From positions 1 through 64,000 of the forward strand of contig JAILWQ010000003.1 of NCBI GenBank assembly GCA_025698865.1: 64,000 bases of DNA, read 5' to 3'. Under the pieces are notes generated by a model, which made no database searches, had not been told where the DNA came from, and worked only from the letters and a program-made list of their open reading frames with translations. The stretch comes from Erythrobacter sp. Lineage in GTDB: Bacteria; Pseudomonadota; Alphaproteobacteria; Sphingomonadales; Sphingomonadaceae. The position numbers and the translations under genes were made by a program. Shown one piece after another: positions 35,694 through 43,485 of the stretch. Position 1 is the first letter of the stretch; every line of letters starts with the position of its first letter.

Positions 35694-35711
35694 TGTAACA
35701 CCTGTAACACC
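35694..35711. repeat. Tandem 9-bp repeat upstream of lpd
   Basis: TGTAACACC occurs twice in direct succession (35694-35702, 35703-35711), followed by TGTTC, 28 bp before the lpd start. The half-palindromic GTGTAACAC core could be a regulator-binding site in the 165-bp gap after the thioesterase. No regulator is identified. Confidence 0.6.
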
Positions 35712-35738
35712 TGTTCAGGCTCGAAAGGCTCAAACTGA

Positions 35739-37154
35739 ATGGCTGACACCCAATACGACGTCATCGTGCTCGGCTCCGGCCCCGGCGGCTATGTCGCCGC
35801 GATTCGCTGCGCCCAGCTCGGTCTCAAGACCGCCATCGTCGAGCGCGAACTGCTCGGCGGCATCTGCCTCAACTGGGGCTGCATTCCGACCAAGGCGCTG
35901 CTGCGCTCGGCCGAGATCATGCATTACGCGCAGCATGCCAAGGATTACGGCCTCAAGATCGCGGGCGAGATCGAGGCCGATCTGGAAGCGGTGGTGAAGC
36001 GCAGCCGCGGCGTCGCCAAACAGCTCAATCAGGGCGTCACGCACCTGATGAAGAAGAACAAGATCGCGGTGCACATGGGCGAGGGGCGGCTGACCGGCCC
36101 GACCTCGCTGACCGTCAAGTCCGACAAGGGCGAGGAGAAGCTCACCGCCAAACACGTCATCGTCGCCACTGGTGCCCGCGCGCGCGACCTGCCCTTTGCC
36201 AAGGCGGACGGAAAGCGGGTGTGGACCTACCGCCACGCCATGACGCCGGGCGAGATGCCGAAGAAGCTGCTTGTCATCGGATCGGGCGCGATCGGGATCG
36301 AGTTTGCCAGCTTCTACAACGACATGGGCTGCGAGGTGACGGTCGTCGAGATGCTCGACCGCATCGTGCCGGTCGAGGATGCCGACGTCTCCGCCTTCCT
36401 CCAGAAGAGCCTTACCAAGCAGGGCATGACCATCATGACCGGCGCCGGGGTCGAGGATCTGAAGGTGTCGGACAAGGGTGTGAAGGCCAAGATCAAGGAC
36501 GCCAAGGGCAAGGTTGTCGAGAGCGAGTTCACGCATTGCATCGTCGCCATCGGCATCGTGCCCAACACCGAGGATATCGGTCTCGAGAAGCTCGCCGAGA
36601 TGGAGAAGGGCTTCATCCAGATCGACGATTACGGGCGCACCAGGTCCAAGGGGCTATGGGCGATCGGCGACTGCACGCCCGGCCCGTGGCTGGCCCACAA
36701 AGCAAGCCACGAGGGGGTCACCTGCGCCGAGGCGATCGCGCAGGAGCTGGGCAACGAGGATGTCCATCCGCACCCGCTCGACCGGGCCAACATCCCGGGC
36801 TGCACCTACTGCCACCCGCAGGTCGCCAGCGTCGGCCTGACCGAAGCCAAGGCGAAGGAAGCGGGGCACGATGTCAAGGCGGGCACCTTTCCCTTCATCG
36901 GCAACGGCAAGGCGATCGCGCTGGGCGAGGCGGAGGGCTTCTGCAAGACCGTGTTCGACGCCAAGACCGGCGAACTGCTGGGCGCCCACATGGTCGGCGC
37001 AGAGGTGACCGAGATGATCCAGGGCTTCGTCGTCGGCAAGACGCTCGAGACGACCGAGGCGGAACTGATGCAGACCGTCTTCCCCCATCCCACGATCAGC
37101 GAGAGCATGCACGAGAGCGTGCTTGCGAGCTACGGGCGGGCGCTTCATATCTGA
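35739..37154 (+). CDS. lpdA: Dihydrolipoyl dehydrogenase (E3)
   Basis: A 471-residue flavoprotein that reoxidises dihydrolipoamide in 2-oxoacid dehydrogenase complexes. The FAD-binding 'VIVLGSGPGGYVAAIRCAQLG', the redox disulfide 'GGICLNWGCIPTKAL', the NAD-binding 'LLVIGSGAIGIEFASFYNDMG', and the C-terminal 'HPTISESMHESVLA' with the catalytic His-Glu pair are all present. In context it is the PDH E3 partner of pdhC, but could also serve other complexes. The antiporter gene follows after 28 bp. Confidence 0.97.
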   Translation: MADTQYDVIVLGSGPGGYVAAIRCAQLGLKTAIVERELLGGICLNWGCIPTKALLRSAEIMHYAQHAKDYGLKIAGEIEADLEAVVKRSRGVAKQLNQGVTHLMKKNKIAVHMGEGRLTGPTSLTVKSDKGEEKLTAKHVIVATGARARDLPFAKADGKRVWTYRHAMTPGEMPKKLLVIGSGAIGIEFASFYNDMGCEVTVVEMLDRIVPVEDADVSAFLQKSLTKQGMTIMTGAGVEDLKVSDKGVKAKIKDAKGKVVESEFTHCIVAIGIVPNTEDIGLEKLAEMEKGFIQIDDYGRTRSKGLWAIGDCTPGPWLAHKASHEGVTCAEAIAQELGNEDVHPHPLDRANIPGCTYCHPQVASVGLTEAKAKEAGHDVKAGTFPFIGNGKAIALGEAEGFCKTVFDAKTGELLGAHMVGAEVTEMIQGFVVGKTLETTEAELMQTVFPHPTISESMHESVLASYGRALHI

Positions 37155-37182
37155 GACGGGATTGGCAAATGGGTAGGGCGAG

Positions 37183-39048
37183 ATGACCGGGTTCCTGATT
37201 CTCGCCTTCCTCATCCTCCTCGCCAGCGTGGTCGCGGTGCCGCTGGCGAGCCGGTTCGGCCTCGGCTCGGTGCTCGGCTACCTGCTCGCAGGGATGGCGA
37301 TCAGTCCGCTGCTCGCCGCGCTGCGCGTCGATGTCGAGGCGTTGCAGGTCTTCGCCGAATTCGGCGTGGTGATGATGCTGTTCATCGTCGGGCTGGAGAT
37401 GGAGCCCAAGCGGCTCTGGACCATGCGCGGCAAGCTGCTCGGCCTGGGCGGCGGGCAGGTGGTGCTGACCACTCTCGTCATCGCCGGGCTGTCGCTGGCG
37501 AATGGCGACCCGTGGCGATCCGCACTCGCCATCGGCATGATCTTCGCGCTCTCCTCCACCGCCATCGTCGTCCAGACCCTGACCGAAAAGGGCCTGATGC
37601 GCAGCGAGGGGGGCGAGGCGAGCTTCTCGGTCCTGCTGTTCCAGGACGTGGCGGTCATCGCGATCCTCGCCTTGCTGCCGCTGCTCGCCATGCCCGGCAT
37701 GGAAGCCATGGTTCAGGGAGCCGCCGGTTATGGGGCGGGCGGCGGCGCCCATGGTGCCAGCTCCGACATAACCGCCACCATGCCCGCCTGGCTTGCCGCT
37801 CTGACGACGCTGGGCGCAGTCGGCGCGGTGGTGCTAATCGGCGGCCGGCTGGTCGGCCCGATCTTCCGCCTAATCGCCCGCGTCCGCCTGCGCGAGCTGT
37901 TCACCGCCGGCGCGCTCGCCTTCGTCATCGGCGTCGCCCTGCTGATGACGCTTGTCGGCCTCTCCCCGGCGCTCGGCGCGTTCCTCGGCGGCGTAATGCT
38001 CGCCAACAGCGAGTTCCGGCACGAGTTCGAAAGCGACGTCGAGCCGTTCAAGGGGCTGCTGCTCGGCCTGTTCTTCATCACCGTCGGCGCGGGGATCGAC
38101 TTCGGGCTCGCCATGGATCGGTACGGGCTGGTCATCGGCTGGGCAGCGGCGAACATCTTCGCCAAGTTCGCGGTGCTGCTCGGCATAGGCTGGCTCTACG
38201 GTCTGCGGCGGCAGGCGCTGTGGCTGTTCGCCTTCGCGCTGCCGCAGGCGGGCGAGTTTGCCTTCGTCCTGATCGCCTTTGCCGTTGCCAACTACGTACT
38301 GGCGCCCGAGCTTGCCGATCTGATGCTACTGATCGTGGCGCTCTCGATGCTCGTCACGCCGCTGCTGTTCATCCTCTACGACAGGGTCGTGGCGCGCATC
38401 TACTACGGGGCGGAGGAACGCGAAGCGGACACGATCGAGGAGGAGAACCCCGTCATCATTGCCGGGCGCGGACGGATGGGCGGCATCATCGACCGGATGC
38501 TGCAGGCGGCAGGCTTTTCGACGACCGTGATCGACTACGATTCCCAGCAGCTCGAGATCGTTCGCAAGTTCGGGTACCGCACCTATTTCGGAGACGCGAC
38601 CCGGCCGGACCTGCTCGCCTCGGCGGGTATCGCGCAGGCCCGGCTGCTCGTCGTCGCGCTCGACGATCGCGATCAGATCGACCGGCTGGTGAAGTATGCA
38701 ATGGCAAACTTCCCGCACCTGCACGTGACGGCCCGCGCGATCGACCGGAATCACGTTTACGAACTGTGGTCCTACGGATGCCGCGACATCATCCGCGAGG
38801 TCTATGACAGCAGCCTGCGGATGGGCCGTTCCGCATACGAGGCGCTGGGGATGAGCCGCGAGCAGGCTCAGGCGGCGGCGGATGCCTTCAAGCAGATGGA
38901 CCTCAGCTCGATGCGCGAAGTCGCCGATCTCTATGACCTCGACACACCCTATCACCAGAACGAACCGCTGATCGCGAAGGTGCGAGAACTGCGTTCGCAG
39001 TGGGATCCGGTGCTTCGCGAACAGATGGATCAGATACTCAAACACTGA
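37183..39048 (+). CDS. CPA2-family cation:proton antiporter with RCK domain (Kef-like)
   Basis: A 621-residue membrane protein. The first ~390 residues hold about 13 hydrophobic helices of a Na+/H+ exchanger fold ('FGLGSVLGYLLAGMAISPLL', 'MMLFIVGLEMEPKRLW', 'SSTAIVVQTLTEKGL'). Residues ~420-560 are a TrkA-N/RCK nucleotide-binding domain starting 'NPVIIAGRGRMGGIIDRML'. This is the layout of KefB/KefC potassium efflux systems. No KefF/KefG partner is adjacent, so glutathione gating is uncertain, although gshB is in the same window. Confidence 0.9.
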   Translation: MTGFLILAFLILLASVVAVPLASRFGLGSVLGYLLAGMAISPLLAALRVDVEALQVFAEFGVVMMLFIVGLEMEPKRLWTMRGKLLGLGGGQVVLTTLVIAGLSLANGDPWRSALAIGMIFALSSTAIVVQTLTEKGLMRSEGGEASFSVLLFQDVAVIAILALLPLLAMPGMEAMVQGAAGYGAGGGAHGASSDITATMPAWLAALTTLGAVGAVVLIGGRLVGPIFRLIARVRLRELFTAGALAFVIGVALLMTLVGLSPALGAFLGGVMLANSEFRHEFESDVEPFKGLLLGLFFITVGAGIDFGLAMDRYGLVIGWAAANIFAKFAVLLGIGWLYGLRRQALWLFAFALPQAGEFAFVLIAFAVANYVLAPELADLMLLIVALSMLVTPLLFILYDRVVARIYYGAEEREADTIEEENPVIIAGRGRMGGIIDRMLQAAGFSTTVIDYDSQQLEIVRKFGYRTYFGDATRPDLLASAGIAQARLLVVALDDRDQIDRLVKYAMANFPHLHVTARAIDRNHVYELWSYGCRDIIREVYDSSLRMGRSAYEALGMSREQAQAAADAFKQMDLSSMREVADLYDLDTPYHQNEPLIAKVRELRSQWDPVLREQMDQILKH

Positions 39049-39140
39049 GCCGGCAGGTTGGCGCGCGATCCTCTCCTCTCGTCGCCGATGCACGGTCCCG
39101 AAACCACTTCTCGAACATTTGATCTTCGAGGAGAACGACA

Positions 39141-39323
39141 ATGGAATACGAGATCGAGGACGATCCTCAAGGAGGTGAGGAGATTTCCGAAGGTGATCGC
39201 GATGGCGGCATCGTCAGCAAGCACCGCGCATTGCGAAACCAGTCCGATGTGGAGCCAGACGAATATCCGGTGAAACGCCGGAAAGATCAGCGATTGACCG
39301 AAATCCAAGCCGGAAACGACTAA
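39141..39323 (+). CDS. Small hydrophilic protein, hypothetical
   Basis: A possible 60-residue acidic and basic protein (starts MEYEIEDDPQGG; Lys/Arg-rich middle) without cysteine, signal peptide or membrane helix. Support: a good AGGAG ribosome-binding site 7 bases before ATG and an intact reading frame. Against: its third-position GC is clearly lower than in neighbouring genes, and no homolog is recognised. It stands alone between the antiporter and the CHASE2-EAL gene. Confidence 0.45.
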   Translation: MEYEIEDDPQGGEEISEGDRDGGIVSKHRALRNQSDVEPDEYPVKRRKDQRLTEIQAGND

Positions 39324-39631
39324 GCTGAACCAATTTCGCAAGGTGGGACTATCGGATTTCGCGAATGCGCTAAGCATCGCGGCAGCAAGGCATCGTGCCC
39401 ACACATCGCATTTGACGATTCCCCAGTATCGGCAAGGAAAAGATTTCGGGATATTCGGCACTTACGGGAAGTCGGAGGGAGAGGTTACAGACGTCACATT
39501 GCTGTCCGAAACGCGCGGAGGGTGAGTGAATCTCCATTTAATACTAATTGAAAATTAACCCTGGCTATCAGCAAAAATCCTACGTTTCTTCGTTAGACCG
39601 ATCGTGATCTTGGCAACGGTTGCGATCATCC
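39324..39631. other. AT-richer non-coding gap before CHASE2-EAL gene
   Basis: About 308 bp without a convincing gene; base composition is noticeably richer in A/T than surrounding DNA, especially 39530-39590. TTGAAA at 39548-39553 could be a -35 element for the downstream gene, but no good -10 is found at the right spacing. No stem-loop or tRNA was seen. Confidence 0.6.
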
Positions 39632-41968
39632 ATGGGTAATTACAGAAGAACCCTCGACGCATTCTCTTCACGACTGCCATTCCGGCGGGCGACCATGGGC
39701 GTTCGCGGCAAGCACGCGCAAAAACGACGCCGGATTGCGCTGATGGCCATCATGATTGGCCTTGTTGCCGCCCAGATCGAATTCCCCATGCCGGCCGAAG
39801 ATGCATTGCGGGCCGTCAGGGCGGAACTGAGAAGCCGGCCTGCTCCGCAGGATATCGTCCTGATCGCGATCGACGACGAAACGCTGAATGTGCTGCAAAG
39901 TTCGGATCCCTCCCGGGCAAACGACGCCGAGCTTGTGGAACGGGCTTTTGACGCGGGTCTCGATCGGCTTGTTTTCGATCGGGCTTATGCGGATCCCGGA
40001 CCTGTGGAGGAGGATCGGCTATTCGCCAAAAGCCTGAGGGCGCATCGAGGACAAGTCTGGCTCGGCGCATCTCCGGCGGCGGAGAACGGTATTCAGCAGC
40101 ATACCGATCTGCTGCCCACGCCCGTCCTTCTCCCGGCCACCGAGCTCGCATCGATGAAGGGTTTCAGCGGACCTTTCGGACTATCGGTACGCTTTCCGAC
40201 CGAAACGGAGGTCGGCGGCCATGAAATACCCTCGCTGTCGGCAGTGCTTTCCCGTTACAGCGGCGAGGCTGGCGTTTACCGGCCGGACTTCGCCTTCGAC
40301 TGGACCACCGTTCCGACCGTCAGATATTCCGACGTTCTCAACGGTAAGGTTCCCGCCGCTCTGCTTCGAGGGAAGACCGCCATCGTGACATCGACGCATC
40401 TTCAGGCGGGCGACTTTCACAGTCTCCCCCTGGGAGAGATGATTCCGGGCGGATATTATCACGTAATTGGCGCTCATACTCTCAAGTCAGGTCTGCCTCT
40501 CGACCTTTCCTGGTATCCCGCGCTGTTCCTCGCAGCGGCGGTTGTCGCGTATCAGGCGAGCCGCAAGCGCCCGCTCGCATTGGTCAACCACGTGGCGTTC
40601 GGATTTCTGCTTTTCGCCCCACTGGTGCTGGAGGAATACCAGGTCAGCATCGAGATCTTCCCCTCTCTGATCACTCTGGCGGTCGGAGCGATACGGCTCA
40701 GACTGTTTGCCAGCAGATTTTACAGCAGGTCGACCAGCCTGCTTCTGCCGGAAGCGATCGTCGAGGATGGAACGGATCAGAGCGTCGATATCTACGCGCT
40801 GAAGATCAACAATCTGGGTGATTTCCCGCAAGCGGCCGATCCGGGCAGTCTGGGTCGATTGATCGGGCGCCTGATCGATCAGATGGCCGGGTGGAAAAAC
40901 TCGGGAGGGGCGAAGCCGCTCGTCGCGTTCGAGAAAGACACGCTCCTGTGGAAGGTGCCTCGCCTTCCGCGCCATGAACTCGATGAGCATGGTCTTGGCA
41001 TCGTGAGCCTTCTTCGCGCATCGAAATGTATCGACGAAACCGACACCAGGCTCGAAGTCACTCTCGGGATCGACAACAACTATCTCGTTCCGATCGAACA
41101 GCGAAGCCAGAATGCGCTTCAGGCCGCCGAACTTGGTTCGCGGCGGGGCGCCTTGGCCGTCGTGGCTGACCTGAGTTTCCTCGCGGAGCGCCAGCGCCGC
41201 ATCATGATCCTGTCGCAGATCGAAAGCGCGATCCGGGATCGGACCATCGATGTGATGTTCCAGCCGAAGATATGCCTCGCCTCGAAGAGGGCGGTGGGCG
41301 CCGAGGCGCTGATACGGTGGACCCACCAGCAGCTGGGCTACGTCGATCCGATGGAACTAGTGTCGACGGCCGAAGAGCATGGATGGATCGACGATCTGAC
41401 AATCTACGTGATCGAGCAGGCCGTTACCCAGTCGCTGGCCATTCTCCGGGTCCAGCCCCGGTTCCGACTCGCAGTTAACGTTTCTCCCCGAACGCTCGCG
41501 AACAGAGCGTTTCCCGACCATCTGGATCGGGTCCTGCGACACAACGATTTCCCGGTTGGCAATCTGATCATCGAAGTGACCGAATCGTGCCCGCTGGAAG
41601 ATTCACGAGTCGCGGATTCGATGGCGCAACTCCTGGAGGCCGGAGTGGTTTTCTCGCTCGACGATTTCGGGACGGGCCATTCCAGCCTGGATTACCTGCA
41701 ACGCGTTCCGTGCTCGGAAATCAAGATCGATCGTCGCTTCGTCAAACACTTGTCCTCGTCGCAGAACAGCGAAGCCCTTTTAAGAGGCACGATCGACCTC
41801 GCGCACCGGATGTGCAAAACCGTGGTCGCCGAAGGCGTGGAGGACCGTTTCACCGAGGCCCAGCTCGTCCGCATGGGTTGCGATCTCGCCCAAGGCTATC
41901 TCTACTCCCGGGCAGTACCGATCGAACAACTGCTCGAAACCGTGCGACAGGATCAGGTCGCAGCTTAG
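39632..41968 (+). CDS. CHASE2-sensor cyclic-di-GMP phosphodiesterase (EAL)
   Basis: A 778-residue membrane sensor. After one N-terminal helix (~35-50) comes an extracytoplasmic CHASE2 domain (~60-270), then two or three helices (~290-350). A degenerate linker domain (~360-510) lacks a GGDEF motif. The C-terminal EAL domain has every catalytic element: 'GAEALIRW', Asn in 'LAVNVSP', Glu in 'IIEVTES', 'LDDFGTGHSS', Lys in 'EIKIDRRF', 'VVAEGVED' and 'LAQGYLYSRA'. It is therefore predicted to hydrolyse c-di-GMP to pGpG in response to an unknown periplasmic signal. ATG 39632 is weakly supported by its upstream region. Its neighbours give no hint of the signal. Confidence 0.9.
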   Translation: MGNYRRTLDAFSSRLPFRRATMGVRGKHAQKRRRIALMAIMIGLVAAQIEFPMPAEDALRAVRAELRSRPAPQDIVLIAIDDETLNVLQSSDPSRANDAELVERAFDAGLDRLVFDRAYADPGPVEEDRLFAKSLRAHRGQVWLGASPAAENGIQQHTDLLPTPVLLPATELASMKGFSGPFGLSVRFPTETEVGGHEIPSLSAVLSRYSGEAGVYRPDFAFDWTTVPTVRYSDVLNGKVPAALLRGKTAIVTSTHLQAGDFHSLPLGEMIPGGYYHVIGAHTLKSGLPLDLSWYPALFLAAAVVAYQASRKRPLALVNHVAFGFLLFAPLVLEEYQVSIEIFPSLITLAVGAIRLRLFASRFYSRSTSLLLPEAIVEDGTDQSVDIYALKINNLGDFPQAADPGSLGRLIGRLIDQMAGWKNSGGAKPLVAFEKDTLLWKVPRLPRHELDEHGLGIVSLLRASKCIDETDTRLEVTLGIDNNYLVPIEQRSQNALQAAELGSRRGALAVVADLSFLAERQRRIMILSQIESAIRDRTIDVMFQPKICLASKRAVGAEALIRWTHQQLGYVDPMELVSTAEEHGWIDDLTIYVIEQAVTQSLAILRVQPRFRLAVNVSPRTLANRAFPDHLDRVLRHNDFPVGNLIIEVTESCPLEDSRVADSMAQLLEAGVVFSLDDFGTGHSSLDYLQRVPCSEIKIDRRFVKHLSSSQNSEALLRGTIDLAHRMCKTVVAEGVEDRFTEAQLVRMGCDLAQGYLYSRAVPIEQLLETVRQDQVAA

Positions 41969-42024
41969 GGTTGCAGAACGTAAATAATCCGTTAACCATA
42001 CCTGCGCGCACATTCAGTGCGAAC

Positions 42025-42030
42025 AGGAGG
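42025..42030 (+). promoter_or_regulatory. Perfect Shine-Dalgarno for 12-codon ORF
   Basis: AGGAGG at 42025-42030, five bases before the ATG at 42036. It is the best ribosome-binding site I saw in the window and supports real translation of the mini-ORF. Confidence 0.75.
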
Positions 42031-42035
42031 TTTGT

Positions 42036-42074
42036 ATGTGGACATGGTGGGAAGTACTTTTCGGCCGCCGCTAA
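42036..42074 (+). CDS. 12-residue Trp-rich leader-like peptide
   Basis: The ORF reads MWTWWEVLFGRR and stop. Three of its first five residues are Trp. A perfect AGGAGG site precedes it, and an intrinsic terminator begins 30 bp after its stop. This layout resembles a transcription-attenuation leader or a short mRNA/sRNA with a mini-protein, yet no trp gene follows: the next gene on the same strand is a lytic transglycosylase beyond a tRNA on the opposite strand. Whether the peptide or the RNA matters is unknown. Confidence 0.6.
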   Translation: MWTWWEVLFGRR

Positions 42075-42103
42075 GGCTCGACGAAAGTCTATCTGATTTA
42101 GAA

Positions 42104-42129
42104 AGCCCCGGTTCGTCCGGGGCTTTTTT
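42104..42129 (+). terminator. Strong intrinsic terminator after Trp-rich mini-ORF
   Basis: AGCCCCGG (42104-42111) pairs perfectly with CCGGGGCT (42117-42124) around TTCGT, and a T-run occupies 42124-42129. It closes a transcript of roughly 130 nt starting upstream of 42025. Confidence 0.93.
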
Positions 42130-42217
42130 GTGGGCGATGAAAGATCGTCAGGCCAGTTGCGCGCGCTTCGAGCGACTGCGCCTTGGCTGGGGCGAGGCTG
42201 TATAGAGACCAGAGCAG

Positions 42218-42307
42218 TGGCGGACAGGGTGGGATTCGAACCCACGAAGGGCTTGCACCCTTGCCGGTTTTCAAGACCGGTGCATTCAACCGCTCTGCCA
42301 CCTGTCC
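42218..42307 (-). tRNA. tRNA-Ser (anticodon UGA)
   Basis: Read on the - strand the 90-nt gene has acceptor GGACAGG/CCTGTCC, a D-arm with GCAGAGCGGTTGAATGC, anticodon loop CTTGAAA giving UGA, the long variable arm typical of serine tRNA, T-arm GTTCGAATC, discriminator G and encoded CCA. The gene reads UCN codons. Confidence 0.96.
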
Positions 42308-42462
42308 GCTGCCGCGCCCGTTATACGGCGATCGTCATGCTGTCACGCGGGTTCATAGAGAGACCAGAGCGAGCCTCGTTACCGTTCTCTGGGGAACGAT
42401 TGGAGGGATCACTCTTTGGTCACGCTCACGTTCCATTAAGTCCGAAGCGGGAGGATGGGCTC

Positions 42463-43485
42463 ATGAAATTTACCGGATTGTTCGCCGCCGCCGCCGCATT
42501 CGCTCTCGCTCTGCCGGTTACTCCGGTCGCGGCGCAGGACATGTCGTTCGACAGCTATCTCCAGATCCTGATGGCGCGCGCCCGGGCCGAAGGTGTCAGC
42601 GAGGCCACGATCACGCGCATGACTGCCGGGCTTAGCCCGAGTTCTCGCGTGGTTGAACTGGACAGGGGGCAACCGGGCAGTTCGTCTTCGGGCAGTGGTT
42701 TCCCGCCTCTTGCGCCTTATATCGCGACACATGTGGACGATGCGCGGATCAATGGCGGGCGCCGGGTCTTCGCCTCCGCCCAGAACGAGTTGCGCCGTAT
42801 CGAGCGTGATTACGGCGTTCCTGGCGAGATCCTGACCGCGATCTGGGGGCACGAGACGGCTTACGGTGCCGTGCGCGGAGGTTTCGACCTGTCGCAGGCA
42901 CTCGCCACGCTGGCGTGGGAAGGGCGCCGCCGCGACCTGTTTTCGGATGAGTTCGTCGCTCTGATGAAGGTCGCGGACAAGGGGTATTCCCGTTCCGATC
43001 TCAAGGGGAGTTGGGCCGGGGCCTTTGGTAATCCCCAGTTCCTTCCCAGTGTCTATCTTCGCCTCGCGACTGACGGCGACGGTGACGGGCGCGCCAATAT
43101 CTTCACCAACCGGGCCGACACGCTCGCTTCCATTGCAAATTATTTCCGCGATGCCGGGTGGCGGGAGGGGCAGCCCTGGGGCGTCCGTGCCGCGATCCCG
43201 AGCGGCTTTCCCACCGCCCGCTATGCCAGCAAGCTCGATTCGCCCGTCTGCAGCCGGGTTCATGAGCGGCACAGCCAGTACAAGACGATCGGCGAGTGGC
43301 GCGATCTGGGCATTCAGCCTCAGGTCCCGCTGCCGGAAGATACGCTGGTCTCGCTGTTTCAGCCCGACGGGCCGGGAACCCCGGCATGGCTGTTAACCAC
43401 AAATTATCGGGTGATCCTCGAATACAATTGTTCGAATTATTACGCGATGAGTGTGGGGCTGCTGGCCGATGAGATTGCCCGTTAG
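42463..43485 (+). CDS. Lytic murein transglycosylase (MltB family)
   Basis: A 340-residue exported enzyme. The signal peptide ('FAAAAAFALALPVTPVAAQD') is cleaved after AQ-like residues. The SLT_2 domain has the catalytic glutamate in 'IWGHETAYGAVRGGF', plus 'GSWAGAFGNPQFLPSVY' and 'DGDGRANIFTNRADTLASIANYF'. It cleaves glycan strands to 1,6-anhydro-MurNAc products. No lipobox, so probably periplasmic. GGAGG before ATG 42463. Its end overlaps the RlpA-like gene by 17 bp; together with the next two genes it forms an envelope-remodelling group. Confidence 0.92.
   Translation: MKFTGLFAAAAAFALALPVTPVAAQDMSFDSYLQILMARARAEGVSEATITRMTAGLSPSSRVVELDRGQPGSSSSGSGFPPLAPYIATHVDDARINGGRRVFASAQNELRRIERDYGVPGEILTAIWGHETAYGAVRGGFDLSQALATLAWEGRRRDLFSDEFVALMKVADKGYSRSDLKGSWAGAFGNPQFLPSVYLRLATDGDGDGRANIFTNRADTLASIANYFRDAGWREGQPWGVRAAIPSGFPTARYASKLDSPVCSRVHERHSQYKTIGEWRDLGIQPQVPLPEDTLVSLFQPDGPGTPAWLLTTNYRVILEYNCSNYYAMSVGLLADEIAR

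Noticed and set aside
39030..39461. 143-residue - strand ORF over the small ORF at 39141
   Set aside because: It overlaps the end of the antiporter gene and the better-supported + strand mini-ORF; no ribosome-binding site or domain.
39343..39525. 60-codon ORF in the AT-rich gap before the CHASE2-EAL gene
   Set aside because: GTG start with no ribosome-binding site, poor codon bias and no recognisable feature.
42036..42129. Reading the Trp-rich unit as a functional trp-operon attenuator
   Set aside because: No tryptophan biosynthesis gene follows on the same strand; the next features are a tRNA on the opposite strand and a lytic transglycosylase. Only the unit itself is retained as a finding.
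42203..42370. GAGACCAGAGC repeated on both sides of tRNA-Ser as possible integration sites
   Set aside because: The shared 11 bases are not part of the tRNA 3' end and there is no integrase or foreign DNA between them; more likely chance or a small local duplication.
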